A stretch of DNA of 64,000 bases from Aulostomus chinensis (taxonomy: Eukaryota > Chordata > Actinopteri > Syngnathiformes > Aulostomidae): the NCBI GenBank assembly GCA_037954235.1, contig JBBMOA010000019.1:16245805-16309804 (forward strand), read 5' to 3'. This document shows, piece by piece, positions 1 through 14,284 of this stretch. Positions within the stretch are counted from its first letter, which is position 1, and each line of letters opens with the position of its first letter. The notes beneath the pieces were generated by a model that worked only from the letters and a program-made list of their open reading frames with translations, was not told the DNA's origin and did no database searches. A program made the translations under genes and the position numbers.

Positions 1-430
1 GGATTAAGTGGCTCACTGCATGACAACATACTGCACTTAAACGTGACGATTTCACTCATTTCAAATATGTGTTTAGCTGGATTTAGGACTCAAGCTCTCT
101 GTCCACCAACCAGAGCAGCCTGTGGGTTCATCGCGCCGACCACGTTTTTATTATTGGTCAAGAATGAGTTAATCTATATTATCCGCTAAAAAAGCCTTTT
201 CTTCTATTTCGTCACATTCAACAAGAAGTGGCGCTTAAGAAAACATGTGAGCTTAAGCCGGTTTCTCACACACAGAAAAACAAAAATCCTCTTTGGACTA
301 AACTTGTCAGGTTTGTGTGCGACTGTTTCACAGACCAACTGAGGCACAGACAGAGCTTTATGTGCCAGACAACACACGTATTCTCGACATTTAACATTTG
401 GCAGCAACAATTCATAAGGAAGTATGTATG

Positions 431-432
<2 letters not shown>

Positions 433-460
<28 letters not shown>
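433..460 (+). repeat. (TG)14 microsatellite
   Basis: Perfect dinucleotide run. An imperfect CA stretch follows at about 613-656. Confidence 0.95.
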
Positions 461-461
<1 letters not shown>

Positions 462-768
462 TCATGTGTGTGTCTATTTGTCCCCACACTGCATAAACCT
501 CAGTGTGATATGAAGCTGTGACACAGTTTTTCCATCTGGTTGAGTTTCATGTGAGTGTTTTTTGGGATTTTTTTTTTTAAAGGCAACAACAGCAACATTA
601 CACTTTAATACATACTCACACAAACACATATACACACACACACACGCACACACACATACCATACTGTGAACATTGTTTGTGTGCATGTATGTGTGTAATA
701 AACTCAAATATACAAAGACCCTGGACAGTTTGTCTCATAGAACCCAGACCGGAAACAGGGCCTTAAGG

Positions 769-771
<3 letters not shown>

Positions 772-828
<57 letters not shown>
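772..828 (+). repeat. (TG)n microsatellite
   Basis: About 28 perfect TG units. Confidence 0.95.
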
Positions 829-830
<2 letters not shown>

Positions 831-989
831 AGGGGGTAAGAGACAGAGCAGCAAAATAAGGAGCAACTGAAGACACAAGACAAGAGGAATGAAAGAATGA
901 GTATTAGCGGTTATGGGTCAAAGGTCAGTGTTTAGCGGAAATCCCTCTCTCTTATTTAATATGACAGTCCCAATCCTTGAGGCCCCTGT

Positions 990-991
<2 letters not shown>

Positions 992-1048
<57 letters not shown>
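992..1048 (+). repeat. (CT)n microsatellite
   Basis: About 28 CT units. The open frames through it are repeat artefacts. Confidence 0.95.
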
Positions 1049-1051
<3 letters not shown>

Positions 1052-1474
1052 GCAGTGACACAGCAAAGATCTTCACTCTGCCAAGACTGAAAACTGCAAA
1101 CATAGAAAGGGGAGGAGTGTTTTCTTCTCCTGCTTGGATCACAACCTCCACCTCTCAAAAACTCTCATGAAAAATACTGGATCCTCCAGGGAAATGAAGC
1201 CATGTTGAAAGTTATGAAAGCTGACGTTCACCAAAGATATTTTCCTACTCCTGCACCTCAGGAGGAGCACTAAATCTCCCTGATTTGAAGGCCTTGATGC
1301 AGAGGACACGTTACATAACATGTATGGGGACAGTAGCGAATGTCGTCTCTCAGTGGGCTTTTGTTCTATAGTACAAATTCCAAATTTAGAACGTTTATTA
1401 ATCTGAAGCCAAAAGCAGTACACAGGCTCCCAATGTTGGCAGTGTACCATCCTTTGATTCTTTAGCCAAAACTG

Positions 1475-1478
<4 letters not shown>

Positions 1479-1522
<44 letters not shown>
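1479..1522 (+). repeat. (GT)22 microsatellite
   Basis: Perfect GT run. Confidence 0.95.
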
Positions 1523-1524
<2 letters not shown>

Positions 1525-2749
1525 TAGGCATGGCAGGGTACCAATAACACTATCAAGGCAGCATTAATCAATTAAGTCAACATTTTATCAACTCTGTTTA
1601 TATCTTCAGTTTCCTGAGGTGATAAGGAACTCCGGTGGCAGCCATGTTTGTTATTTCATTGAGTGAAACAGCACCGGTCCAGTCCATCGGCTGCAATCGG
1701 TTATGATTGATACCACTTTGATTGTCATTTCTGATTCCTACATGGATAAGACAACAAATTGGCACATTTATGATAAAATTTATTTTTATTGTAATTATTA
1801 TTATAAGATTCATACGTTATATCATCTCACAACATGTTTTGTAGCACTTATATGGCCGTTAAGAAAAATTGAATAATAATAATAAACTGCAGCAGAAGCA
1901 TATATATTTGCATCACCACGGCGACCGGGTGAAGAGACCGTGGCTGGAGTGGCTGTTGTGTTTATGGATCTTTTATGTTACGTAGGTTTAGATTTATTCA
2001 CGATTTTAAAAAAAACCCACAACAACAATAAATTCCATTTTTGAACACCCAAAAATGTTGTGTTTCATGAGGAACAATTAATTGGAAAAAAATTGAAGAT
2101 TGCTCTGTAAAGAGCCCACAGCGGTTTGATCAATCCGTCTGCTGAAGAGCCAGACATTTTTCTTTACATCTTTACATTCATGAGTCGGGAACCAGCCAAT
2201 GTTTTGCGATGTACGACTAGATAATAGGTGTGTGTTCTCTATGGCCATCAAGTTGTTTAGGGCGTGATGATAGTACCACAGTACGTGCATTAGTCTGTTC
2301 ATACATACAAAATCCAAACATGATCAGGTTTCCCCAGCGTCTGGTGTGAAGGCCCGCTCGCTGCTGCTCGCAGCTTCCATTAGATCCATTAGAAGTGTTG
2401 AATATTTCAGGAGATGAAAGTCTCCTGTGCTCTCAAATGATTTAAAATCATTACTTGTATACTGGAGAGGTGTGACTCAGCTATTACCAGCACCCAAAGG
2501 AGCAGCGGAGTGACAGCAGTGGGACTGATGCGCCAGGAGGGAGCTGGACTACAACAGCAGATCTCTTCTGCTTGTCATCTCCACTTTATGACCATTAAGG
2601 ATCTGGAAGGAACCGTCACCGGGGCAGTAGATGCCTGAGGTGAGTAGTCAGGACAAGAGAGAGGCGGAAGTGTCACTGGCGTCTCAGTACACATTCCCAA
2701 CACTTTCATCAGACCCTTGGAACCGGCTAAGAGAGATCCTGCCATGAGG

Positions 2750-2754
2750 TGTGT

Positions 2755-2792
<38 letters not shown>
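2750..2792 (+). repeat. (GT)n microsatellite
   Basis: GT run with one interruption, continuing imperfectly to about 2812. Confidence 0.9.
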
Positions 2793-2793
<1 letters not shown>

Positions 2794-4315
2794 GGTGTGT
2801 GCGTGGGTGTGTCTTGTAAAAGGGAAAGATTGAGCAAGAAAGATGACACAGAAAGAAGGGGATTTTAGTTTTCTGTGTTCAGGCACCTAAGTCGGCATGT
2901 GCAGTAAGTGATCCAGTGACTAAGTTGTCGAAGCATTTTAGTGTGTGTGTGTGATGTAAATGAGAGGGGAATGGCGGAGAGTGTGTGTACAATGTGTTGA
3001 ATCCCGGGTGTTAAAGACACAGAACAAAATGCTCACTGTGGCTGAGTGTGTGTCGACACACTCTCTCCATGCTTGTTAGCAATGTGTGATAAAGTCTGGC
3101 TGTGTGGGGAGGGAGAATAAAGTGTGTTTTGTGTGTGTGAGAGTGTCTGACAGGCTATGGAAGGACCACCCTGGAATCCACGCAAGTGAGGTCATTACAC
3201 CAGCACCAGCGCCGCGGCTGCATCTATATATTTGTAACACATGTCTAATCTAGCACACTAATTATCCTCTCTCTCTTTCTCTGTTTCATTCATACACTCC
3301 TCTACTCTGAGGAAACGAAGCCAAATTCGGTTTTAACTTGCAGGATGAGATGTTGCCGATACTCTGTGAGAGACTGCAAACTTCATTATAACCCACAATG
3401 CAACTCTGCACACAGATAATCTGGAAGATGGAACTGCAGGTCTGGTAAAGTCATGAAGGACTAAAGAAAGGAGAGAGATCAGGTGATGCGGGTGAGGAAA
3501 TTCAAGGCATTTGGGAATGTTGCAGTAACCGATTGGATTAGGAGGCACATTCAGCTTCATACATGAAATATTCTCACGTTTTATTTTTTTTTAGGATTTA
3601 TTTTTTCCACACAGAACTATTTACTCCATTACTGTCGCTAGAAGCACACGGAAACTCAACACAGCGGCATGGAAACCCAGCCGCCAACACCTTAGCTGGC
3701 TACACTTCCTTTACTCTTTAAGATTCTTGACCCTGTGAGTAATTGCATTTGCCACACAGCAGTGGTATACATACAGTATGTGTGAGACTATGCAAGCTAG
3801 CCCATTTTTTTCCACTGCAGCCAGGTTTACCGCTTCTCTGTGCACTGAAATCTTTTATCTGCGTATAGAAATGCTGATTGGCAACGGGGCTTCTATGTCA
3901 CCACGTGGAGCTAATAAATGCTGAACAACAGTTACCTTTATTGAAATCGCAATGCTGAAAAGAGCTCCGATCAGAGGAGTTGGTGTGGAATTAAGCGTGT
4001 GGAAATAAAGAGATTGAAATGGGATGAAAAAAGCGGGTAGGTCACATCTGTTTTGACAATGTGCAGCCATATTTCTAGGGAGATGTCTAGCACACAAGGC
4101 TGTAGGGCTACAGCACGAGACTGGCCTGCAGGAGGAAGGCTGGGGTGGAGGATGGCTCCCACCAACACACATATTTGCATCAGGAGACGGGTGTTGGTTC
4201 CTGACCTGGGAATGTTAGCTTCCTCATTTACCACGAGGAAACAACAGCGACGGAGACACAGTTTACACTGCCGTATACGGCAGAAACAAACGTCAAGCTG
4301 AAGCAAGACCTCACC

Positions 4316-4701
4316 TAAAAGTGTGTTTTGTCTTTTGTATTCTCACAAATAGGCTGAGCTAGACAAGATGTTTCTTCTCCCTCCAGCATTACAACACCAG
4401 AATGCAGAGAGAAAGCCCGTCTATCCAGCTTGAAGCTGATGGCGGCTGATGGCTAAAAACAATAAAACTCTAGCATCGTGGGGTATAATCCACTCTTTCT
4501 CAATTCAGCCGTACACTCAGTAACTTCATTCAAAAACACTTTGATTGACTGTTGCTAGCCATCAGTCGCTATTAGCTTTAGGCAAAATATGCATGACTGG
4601 CTCTTGCTGCATTCTTTGGTCACAAAGAAGTAATGCATCAGGGGAAAAAATATCTTCACAAGCTCATTTGTATGTACTTGAAAGGCAAAAGTGTTCTTTT
4701 T
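4316..4701. mobile_element. Foldback MITE-like element, copy 1
   Basis: The ends are inverted: left AAAAGTGTGTTTTGTCTTTTG, right CTTGAAAGGCAAAAGTGTTCTTTTT. Inside, near both ends, is the inverted pair GCTTGAAGCTGATGGCGG and TCGCTATTAGCTTTAGGC, and the right arm contains GACTGGCTCTTGCTGCATTC. It has no coding capacity. It is recognised by comparison with the copies at 9.95 and 60.6 kb. Confidence 0.65.
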
Positions 4702-6311
4702 GAATGAAGCATCGCTCTGACAGATATTTTTAAGCCGCGTCTTGTTACTCAGTGCTGATTCGGTTTAGGCACAAAACTCAAAAGGTTAAGGAAAAGAAAG
4801 GTCAGGATTGCAGGGCTGACAGAAGCAAAAGGGAGCTTGGATGTTGCTCTCACAACCAGGGCCATGAATGTGTCGCTGTCTGATGACAATGAGTGAGCTC
4901 ATCCTTCATTAGCCTCCAGTTCTCCTGCGTTACTGGTCAGCATCCCCTAACTTTATTCCACATGCTTTCATCCTTTGTCCCCCCCCCCCTCTTTCTTTCT
5001 GTCACTATCTTCATCTCTCATCTTCCTTTCCTTCAGCTCTCTTCTTTTCCTCTTCTCCTCTCCACTCCTCTCCGTTCACCCACCCCTCCTTTCTCCCTTG
5101 CCAGCTCCCAAAACAATGTGCCCATTGTTCACGTTCCCCCACCCAAGAAAAAGAGACGGGACTTCTACAACCCAGAATACACAACAACACACTCTCTCTC
5201 TCACACATGCACACCCACACACAGGCTTTACTTTTCTCACTGTAACCTCATGCACGGGTACACATAAGCACACACACACACTCTCACACATACAGTGCAG
5301 CAGTTGCTGCGTACTGGCAGAGTTGCAGTACAAGGGTATGGATTGAGAGTAGCTGTTGACTCGTGTGTGAGACAGCCGGTGTGATGGGATGACACCCCTC
5401 CAAACACTCACTGTAAACCCTTCACGCATCTCGACACATGCCACTTGCACATCTGAGGAGCGGCGCGGTACACAATGAGAACGCTGGGGTTTTATCTTCA
5501 GTCTTGGTGTGTAAATGTGGTCTGAATGATAAAAAGTGGCAGGATTTTCATCAGACCACTAGCAGAAGCACCACTGAGCATTTCTGTGTGCAGCCTGTCA
5601 AAAATCATGATTTATTCTGAGTGAAGGAGTTAACTTGTTGCTGCTAAATTACTCACAACTCTGCAGAGTCCGTGGCTTTCACAGTGGCTTCTGGTTTGTC
5701 CAGGAACACTGACAGTCATATTTTATTTCTAAATAATAGGCAGGATCGTAAATAACACATAAAAGGTCTAAACATTTTTACTTTCCAGGGATCACATCTT
5801 GGGAAAGCCTAATAACAACTGGAGTTTTCAGTGGAGCAGCAAATAACACACCCTTTCATTTAGTAAATGACCATCCACTGACTTTACTAACTTAAGGGCC
5901 TTTTCTGCCGACGGCTGGTTTGTAAAGCAGGTTTTCAGGCTAAATGGCAGAAGCACATTTTCACAATTACACAGACATAACATTAATCCTTCAAACACAA
6001 ATATGAGCATTAAAAGTTAGTGTGAGTGCAGCTCTTGATACCTCAACCTAGCAGCATTTGTGCATTTTTCTTGTATCTTACTTGTGTTTTATTTGCACTT
6101 GATTCCAGTTCGAGCAGGACACGCTTTCTTTCTCACACCGTCAGAACAACCGCGACACATGTTGACAAAGTCAGATGTGATACAATACATGCATAAAAAA
6201 ACCTGCACAATTCACTATATTACTTTTGTGTTACTCTGTAAGGTAACCTTAGATGCATTGTCACGTAAGGTATCAATTAAGATTATAATGTTAACTGTGT
6301 AAGCGCGTTAG

Positions 6312-6336
<25 letters not shown>
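6312..6336 (+). repeat. (CA)12 microsatellite
   Basis: Short perfect run. Confidence 0.9.
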
Positions 6337-6342
<6 letters not shown>

Positions 6343-8278
6343 ATATCTCTCTCAAAATATCAAAAGCATCTGCATTCGTCACATTGCTAATTTCAAACAG
6401 CAAATCAAGGCAGAAACTGCACTGCGGATAAATGCAACGTGATTACAGTAATGCATACTTCATAATCAGTTCCACCCAACTAACAGATGAATATACTCAC
6501 ACACCAACACGAAGAACACAGCGCACTGAAGTAGCGATACAAGGTTATTTTGCAGTGTGTGACAAAAGTCTGAATGCTGTCTGCTGGAGGGAAGTCTGCT
6601 CGGACCAGAATTTTACAGTTATTGACAGTTTCTTTGACTGATGCTGGCCTTGATCTAATGTTTCCATTGGAAATGGTTTCACTATGAAAACTCAACTTCT
6701 CCAACTTCTCAACTTCTTAAACACTGACCCGGTCAGAATAAACACTCTCTACCAGATGTGTCAGGTTTCTCTGCAGTTCATTGTTGGGTGTGTTCTCTCA
6801 TCCGTTAATGAAATCACACTATTGGAGACAGATTACATCACCGTAGCTCACATGCAATACGGGATTGCATCAGTGCGGTCTGCAGAGAGTTTAGGGTTTG
6901 ACTATCCAAGTGTTGCATGTAGCTTTACTTGAGTCTGTCCTCCTAAGAAAAAAAGAGTACTTGAGTCATCGCTAGCAGTGACGTATTGACACTGAAGTGA
7001 CAGATGCCATCTAGCAGCTGCAGTAATTATGACCTTTCACTTCTCGAGTCAAAACCATGATTGTCCCTTAACCTTTAAAAAAAGTAACTTTTTTTTTTTA
7101 ACAGACAACAAAATCTCTCCCTAAATGTCCCATTTCTCAGTGTTTTTCAACCTCAAATGACCGTGGCTTGTGATGGGGTCACAAAGGATTGTGGGTCATA
7201 TTGAGGGTCAGAACAAATGATTCATAAGTGACTATTTCAAGTCTAAAACTTGTTGCCATATTCCGAATTGAGAGTGAATCTGAAGCTCTGTGTGTACTTT
7301 TGCACTCAACAAACAAAAGGTTTATCGTCAGACATCCTAAACTGACAAATTAAAAAAAATTGACTGCGAAAAGTAGTCTAGTACCACCTCATGTCATTAT
7401 TATAGTATCAATACACAGGTTAACCCAGTAAATGTAGGCTTTTCCACTGCTATGAAACAAATCTGCCCTTCTGCTTGTGTGAGTGACAGACGTAGCAGTA
7501 GAATTGGACTGAACGTTAGCAGCTAGCCACCGTCCAGACGGGTAAAATAGGACCAGTGCATGAGTTGCCTCTCCTGTCAGGGTCAGAGCCTCCACGTGAC
7601 CCTGCACTGAGTAAATACTTATTTTAGGGATGCTTTCACTCATGAGAGTTCCATCTCAGCGTGGTGGCTAGTCGCTCGTTAGCTTGCAAGGTTAGCCATG
7701 CTATGCATAGCCTGTATAAACTATGCAGCCAATATTTCTGGTTTTAAAGCACTGTGCTCAAGAGGTGACAAGTGTGTAAGCAATGTCTGTCGCGCGACCA
7801 ACTCCACGCGCTTCCGTGACAACTGAGGCTGGCTCATTTGACTTGAGAATGAATGGCAACTGCAACTTTTCCCTCTGAAAACAAAAGCCAGATTAGAGGG
7901 TGATAGTGGGTTTTCTCTCAAGTGTGAAAGAGGTATAATAGACTCAAGTAGTTAACTTTCTATTCCAGTAGACCACAGTTATAAAAAGTAAGATTGGAGG
8001 TTTTGTGTGTGTATTCAGTTACAGATTATCCTGTTTTTGTCTGTTAGTTTTTTCCAAATAACCCCTCATTTCCAATTTTCAGTAGCAGTAGTAGCAGCTT
8101 TTAAAATGCACGTATGGGACAAACAAACAAGATTTATGACCTCGACGTACGAAGTGCTTCTTGACCACTGACCAGGTATTTTAATGAGCTGACCTCAGTC
8201 CAAATGAGCATGTAGTTCTTTTGTTGGAAAGCAGACTGAGGGCAAAAAACTGGTAAGAGAAAGAAACATTTTGCATCA

Positions 8279-8540
8279 CCCATCCATATTCTATGCCATT
8301 TATCTGTTAAGGGTCGGGGGGGGGGGTGGATCCTATCCCAGCTGACATTGGGTGAGAGGCGGGGTTCACCCTGGACGGGTCACCAGTCCGTCTCAAGGCA
8401 ATCAGGAGCAATTAGGGGTTCAGGATCTTGCTCAAGGACACTTGGACATGGTCACCGGGAGAAGTGAGGATCGAACCAGCGACCCTTTGGTTGCTAGACG
8501 GCCACTCTACCCCTGAGCCATGCCCCCCCCCCCCCCCCAT
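8279..8540 (-). mobile_element. SINE with family-2 head and Mermaid-like tail (minus strand)
   Basis: Read on the minus strand, a head GGCATGGCTCAGGGGTAGAG with B box GGTTCGATCC is joined to a tail that matches the other SINE family (GGACTGGTGACCCGTCCAGGG, GCTGGGATAGGATCC, a G/C tract, GGATG). It is flanked by homopolymer C at 8523-8538. Head and tail therefore come from two different families seen in this window. Confidence 0.75.
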
Positions 8541-9948
8541 CTTTCATCTTTTAAAATTGATTTTGTCTTCATCCATATTGGATCTATAAACTCACTCATT
8601 GATAATTTGAAGACCTTCAGCTGACTCTGACCCTGCTTGATTCACGCTTGGACGTGGGGTGCAGAGTTCAGTTCATCTTTTTAGAGGGTTTTTTTTTTTA
8701 ATTAAAAATTTTGTATTATAATTGCGTGTACTGGAGGGCCGACTGAGGTTTTGCGCCATTGCGCAAATTAAAAAAAAAAAAAGCCTTATTGTCAGGCTTT
8801 CAATTTTGGATGAGGTAACTGATTTTTGGGTTTTTTTTCAAACATGACATTTGACGGATGAAATTCAGCATCTTCACCAACAAACACACACATTTGAACA
8901 TGTTCGACATGTAGGAATCAAGCAGTGTGTTCAAAGTCTCTGTTCAGCTTCCCTCTCGTATGCCGTCACCTCCGCACTGACGGGTTCCATTGGTCAGTTT
9001 CAAGTGTAACTGAGAATCATAGCTGCATGCATTTGCATTTCTTTTCACATTTGTGTTCCTCTTTCTGTCTTTCTTATGACTGACTTCTTCAAAATGAGCT
9101 CATCCACATCCTCATCATTCACACAAGCACACAACCCAAATTAACGAGAACAGAGTACACCCTCCTGGTAAAGGGTGTGCGTTCTCATCAGCCGATGCTC
9201 TGTGGCAGCACGCTCATCTGAATCGTCATCACTGATGCTTGCGCTCTCGAGATTTTTAGGAACAGTTTCACTCTTGAGTGTGTGTGGCATCAGTGGCCAA
9301 TGAGCCACATGTTTGACTGACAGATAATTGACACCAACTAACAAGTGTCCCTTGGTCTCATTTATTGGAGGAAGTGTATTTATTTATCTTTTTTTTCATG
9401 AGCTCACAATTTGGCAATTCCTGCAGGGATTTTTAAAAGAGCTAATTCATCTTGGAGTATGTAGCCAGCACTGAAGACAGTTTCCTGACCTCTGGTTTGT
9501 TTATTAAAGCTCAACCCAACTGTGCTTGAGGCAGATTTGTCCTCAGCACTACAGTGATGAAGCATCGTGACAACTGACTGACACCAGACAACATTCTGAT
9601 CCAGGTCAAATTCTTGTCCGTGTCAAAGTCACACACGCGTGGAAGCTTGCGTGCAGGAGCACCTCGGCACAGGATACGGTGCGCTGCAGGTATGCTGAGA
9701 CATGACCAGTGTATGGGCGCATACGAGTGGAAGTGGGTATGAGCGCCTCTGCTCCTTTTATTTTTCTGTGCTGTCTAGTTCAGTCGTGGGTATACAGACC
9801 CCCCCCCCCCAACCCCCCTTCCATACCCAGCTAGACAGCTCTCAGAGTGCACATACCACTGCCACAGTCATACTTGTTTTAATTTCAGCGCACCAAACTG
9901 TAGTAGCTACTACTTCTAGCTGTTCTAGCTTAAAGTTGTACTTCACCA

Positions 9949-10416
9949 GAGTGTGTTGTGCCTTTCAAGTACTCAAATATGTGTCTTGACCTTACTCTCG
10001 CTCATTAGGTTTTTCTTTATCAAGTCTTCGTGATGCCAGAATGCAAAAAGAGCCAGAAACATAAGTAGCTTGAAGCTAATAGCAACCTGCAAACTATCAA
10101 CAGTAGTGAACAAACTCGCAATGATATGGTCTTCTTCATCCCGCCACACACTCAATAGATCCACCACCATTTTTGTTCGAGCAAGAAACAAACTACAGCA
10201 CCAGCTGGCACATGCAGATCAACCAACTCCTGCTTATTCACAACAACACCAAACCAGAAGGTGTATAGTTGGATTACTGAGCTGGCAAGATACGGATTAT
10301 AATTATTATGCTTTCAGAGTTTGTAAAAGCACATTTTTTGGGGGCAGTTTTGTTGCTGTCAGCTGTGAGACACCATTTGCTTCAGGCTAATTATGAAAGG
10401 CAAAATACACTTTTTT
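9949..10416. mobile_element. Foldback MITE-like element, copy 2
   Basis: The left end GTGCCTTTCAAGTACTCAAATA and right end GAAAGGCAAAATACACTTTTTT are inverted relative to each other. Internal landmarks shared with the copy at 60.6 kb are AGAGCCAG..AC.TA..TAGCTTGAAGCTAAT, GGATTACTGAGC and GAGTTTGTAAA. It is non-coding. Confidence 0.65.
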
Positions 10417-12640
10417 GGTGATGTATCAAATTGAAACCTATGTATTTTGTAAGTTCCTTCATGCCTGGATGCTACTCACTACTCAGCTCACTGTTGTAGC
10501 ATTAATGCGGAGGGAATTTATTTTTTGATGGAAATGTATAAAACCAAAAGGCTGTGACAGGAGGTGTTCTGAGCCAAAGCCACTAGAATAACTGGAACGC
10601 ATGATAAACGGTTACAAAAAATAGAAACCACTTAAAATGCTGATGTCAAAATTGTCTGTTGCTTTCTTAAATGACATTCGTTATCAGAGTATTTCTCCTA
10701 CACGCACGCCATGGCAGCAGTGTCATCAAACTGACAGCCTCCTCCTGCTTCCTGTGAATAACTGTTTATTTAAACCTCTAATGAGATAAGAGCCGGGGCC
10801 GAGGGGACTTTCGAGATGCATTAATGTCTCCCTGTGCACGAGCTACTGTTTGATGACACACAACATAAAATTATGTCTGCTAAGAGATTCCTTATGAAGT
10901 CAATGAACCGCAGGGCAGAGGAGACAATTTTTATCAGGAATCATACCATCTTAAAGTCTCCTAGGCGCTGTGCAGGAGCTTCTGTTACCTTACAGTCAAA
11001 TGGAAGGCTACATTACACAGGAACAGGTGGACTCCAGTGGCTAAAGCCCAGCAGTTCAGGAGACGACTGGTCCTGGAACTGATTAGGTTCCTTTGGCCTT
11101 AAGTTGTCTGCGTTTTGACTGCAGTCTAAAGAACCATGAAGATTAGGCTCATTCGTCCGCTGAACTGTGACAAAGCTGCACTTTTGTCTAATTCCCACTG
11201 TATGTCAGTGCCTGTGCCTGGTCATCGCTCCATCAAGCTGTCCAGTTGTTGGGTTTCACTGTTGATCAGGAAGCGTTTGTTAAAAATGGCTGCTGAAATA
11301 GCGAGTACTGAACCAATCAGAAGTGTTAACCCAAAAACAACCTGCTGGGGTTTCAGAAGGTACTGCGTCCTGAGGTGGGACCTTTTTTTTTGGGGGGGGG
11401 GTGTAAAATGAAGTTAGAACCTGCAGTAAAAGACAGGTCATGTCTGTTAAATGAGAGGTGATAACATGGGAAGGCGCATGTCAGGTGTGTGTGTGGGGGG
11501 GTGGGGGTGGGGGGAGGCCTCCAAACTGTTGCAGGTGGAGCTCAGTAAATGAAGGAGAGAGATTAATTCATCAGTTCTTAAACTAGTTAACCAAAAACGT
11601 AGAATGGCTCAAATGCAGTTTTGTGTAGTTTTACTGTTTTTCACAGTCATAATTAATAAATGAAATTTATTTTGTATTCGACTCTAATCTTATATTTTAG
11701 TTTGAATTAAAATTAATTAATTAATTTAGTTTGAATTTAATTAAGTCTTGCTTGTGTTGCTTGCTTTAAACTGTAGAAGTGTAGAAGTTGGGACTTGAGT
11801 AATAAAGCAACATCTGGATATCTTGGTTCAGCTATTGACTGACTGTCAAAAAACAATTATGATCCCGCGAACATCCAGGAACGTAACAAAACCAAGGAAA
11901 TAAACTCAGAGGAGGACTGAGTCTCGGCCTGACATTGGCTGAGCAGCCTCACGTACCGACAGCAAAGCCTACAGTCGATTTACCACACAACTATAAATCA
12001 GACTCAAGTGTAACAGTGGCACGGAGACATCTATAAAACCCTTTTTAGTTGAACCGCCTTCCAAAACAAAGTATTATGAATAAAAAATTCCCGACATCCA
12101 GGAGGTCCGAACCAATGATGTAGCAGCAGGTTTTGATGTTTGTGCTGCACGCGTGTAAAACGTCACCAACTTCAGTTAGGCAGCTGAAGATTCCAACAGA
12201 ATCTGGTGTGGAGAACATTTAGCACACACATGTAAAGCACTGCTTCTTTACCACAATGTTTCATTTGGTTTGTTCCAACAGGTAGAACCCAGCTAGGTCA
12301 AATCCATCCCCTGCTGGCCTTGAGGATAAGCTGACTGTCTGCCTCCATGGCTCACTAAACGCTCCTCTGTTACCTGGATGTGGAAGCAATCTGGACCTCG
12401 GGAGGAGGAATGGTTGGAATGCGGGTCCTTAGACGAGGGGGAGGAGAAATCGTGCTTTGAGTAATTGTAACACAGATGTTTCAAGGACCTTTTTTCTTTT
12501 GATGGATGTCAGAGCTCATGAGGAGAAAGATAAAACACTCATCATCGGGAGAGACAACAAGTCTTTGGAGAGGGAGAGACAGGAGGATCAGCTGCTGCCT
12601 TCCTATTGCCAACTTATCAAATGTATTTTCGATGAGTGAG

Positions 12641-12646
12641 TGTGTG

Positions 12647-12681
<35 letters not shown>
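12641..12681 (+). repeat. (TG)n microsatellite
   Basis: TG run with one C interruption. Confidence 0.9.
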
Positions 12682-12685
<4 letters not shown>

Positions 12686-14284
12686 AATCAAGTCAAATCT
12701 ATCAATCAGTTATTGGTAGTTGGCGCTGCTCCTCTGATTATTGCCCTCACATGCAGACAGCAGGCAGGTCGTATCCAAGGTGATCCACGATTATCACTGA
12801 AAACTCACCAGACTAAAGGAACGGGTTAAATAAGGAGTAAATCATACTTATTGGATCTGACCAGAGGTCAGATCTTGCAGTACGGTGTCAGCAGTCAAGA
12901 TGCAACATCAGTGCGGTCATTGAACTGCTCTGACTTTGGTCTCTTCCTGTCATCTCCAGCTCTAATGTGTCACATCCATCTTACACCCCGATAGAGGATT
13001 CAAGTACGTGCAACTACAAAGTCATTCCATGACAGGAAACCACACTAAATGATAATTATGTTATCAGAAATGCAGTTCATTTGTCATACAGGTTGATTTA
13101 CATCGACGAAAGTTTTCCTTTCTAGTCTTTGACATACGTTTATCTTTTTAATGGTAAATATTTGTAAGAATTTTTCACTGGTCACTATTCAGGATGTGTG
13201 GGTACAGCAGTGGGCTGTGGTTGTGTTTCAGTGGAATTTCTTTGTGTCAATAAAGTTTAAATCACTTGTTTTCACTGCCAGACTGGAGACGTTTGAGACC
13301 GTAGTTCAGCCGCCTCCTGCTGCAGCTGTTGGATTTCTCAGTCTTGTTTACCATCAATGTACACCAAAAACATCTGTGTCCCAAAACTGAACTCGTTCTC
13401 AGGTCTCAGCGCTCCAACCAGCAGAAGGTTGATTTCTTGGGAAATAAATAAACTTGTGTAGAAACCTCATCAGTTTAGGCTCAAAGGCAAAATGTTTTTG
13501 AGGAGTTGGACTCTGTAATTAAAACAGCTTGAAAAACACTGACACCCCCCACCCCCTGACCCTTAATCCATCCACTGAAGTGTAAATGCATTTCACACTC
13601 CACCACAGCATCAAAGACCCCCTGAGGTCTGTGGTGGTGGGTGGTGGGTAAACAGCGTCCTCGCGCTCTTATTAGAATACACAAATAAACACACTGACAC
13701 ACACACACACACACACTTTAGCCGTATTAATGAAGTAACATCAAAAGCATGAGGGCAGCACGTAGGAGACGTAGCCTCCTTAATGTCACATTAAAAAAGT
13801 CAAACTTTCATTGCCACCTGTGTGTAAATATATAGTCTTTTGTTAGGGTTATTTTATAAAAATGTTTAAAAAAACAACAACATGTTAAACACTGCAATAA
13901 AGACCAAATAATAATGACCAAAATAGAAATAGATCACTTTTGGTACTTCAAGTTACTTTTTCACAAATATTCATGTTTCTATTACGTCGCGTCGTTTGTT
14001 TGCAGAGACACCAGAATGGTGATGTTTTGCCATGCCGACGTCGCCTTTCGGTGTAAACGTGCAAACATCCGTCACATTTGTGTAGGTACAGAGTGTTGCA
14101 CCTCTGCTTGATCCTGCAGAGGAACCTGGAGCGCTGAGTCAGCCTCGGCGTGGAAGGACACAGCCAGAATGACACAACACCCCTGAACATCTGCAAGTCA
14201 CACATCTGTAGCAGAATAAATGAACGCTGTATCAACCCACGAGCTGCGTTGGCATTACGTTGGTTCTGCACTTCGCTAAGTTAC

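Noticed and set aside
673..1170. Open frames through (TG)n and (CT)n tracts
   Set aside because: They encode only Cys-Val, Leu-Ser or Arg-Glu dipeptide runs; the same happens at every microsatellite in the window.
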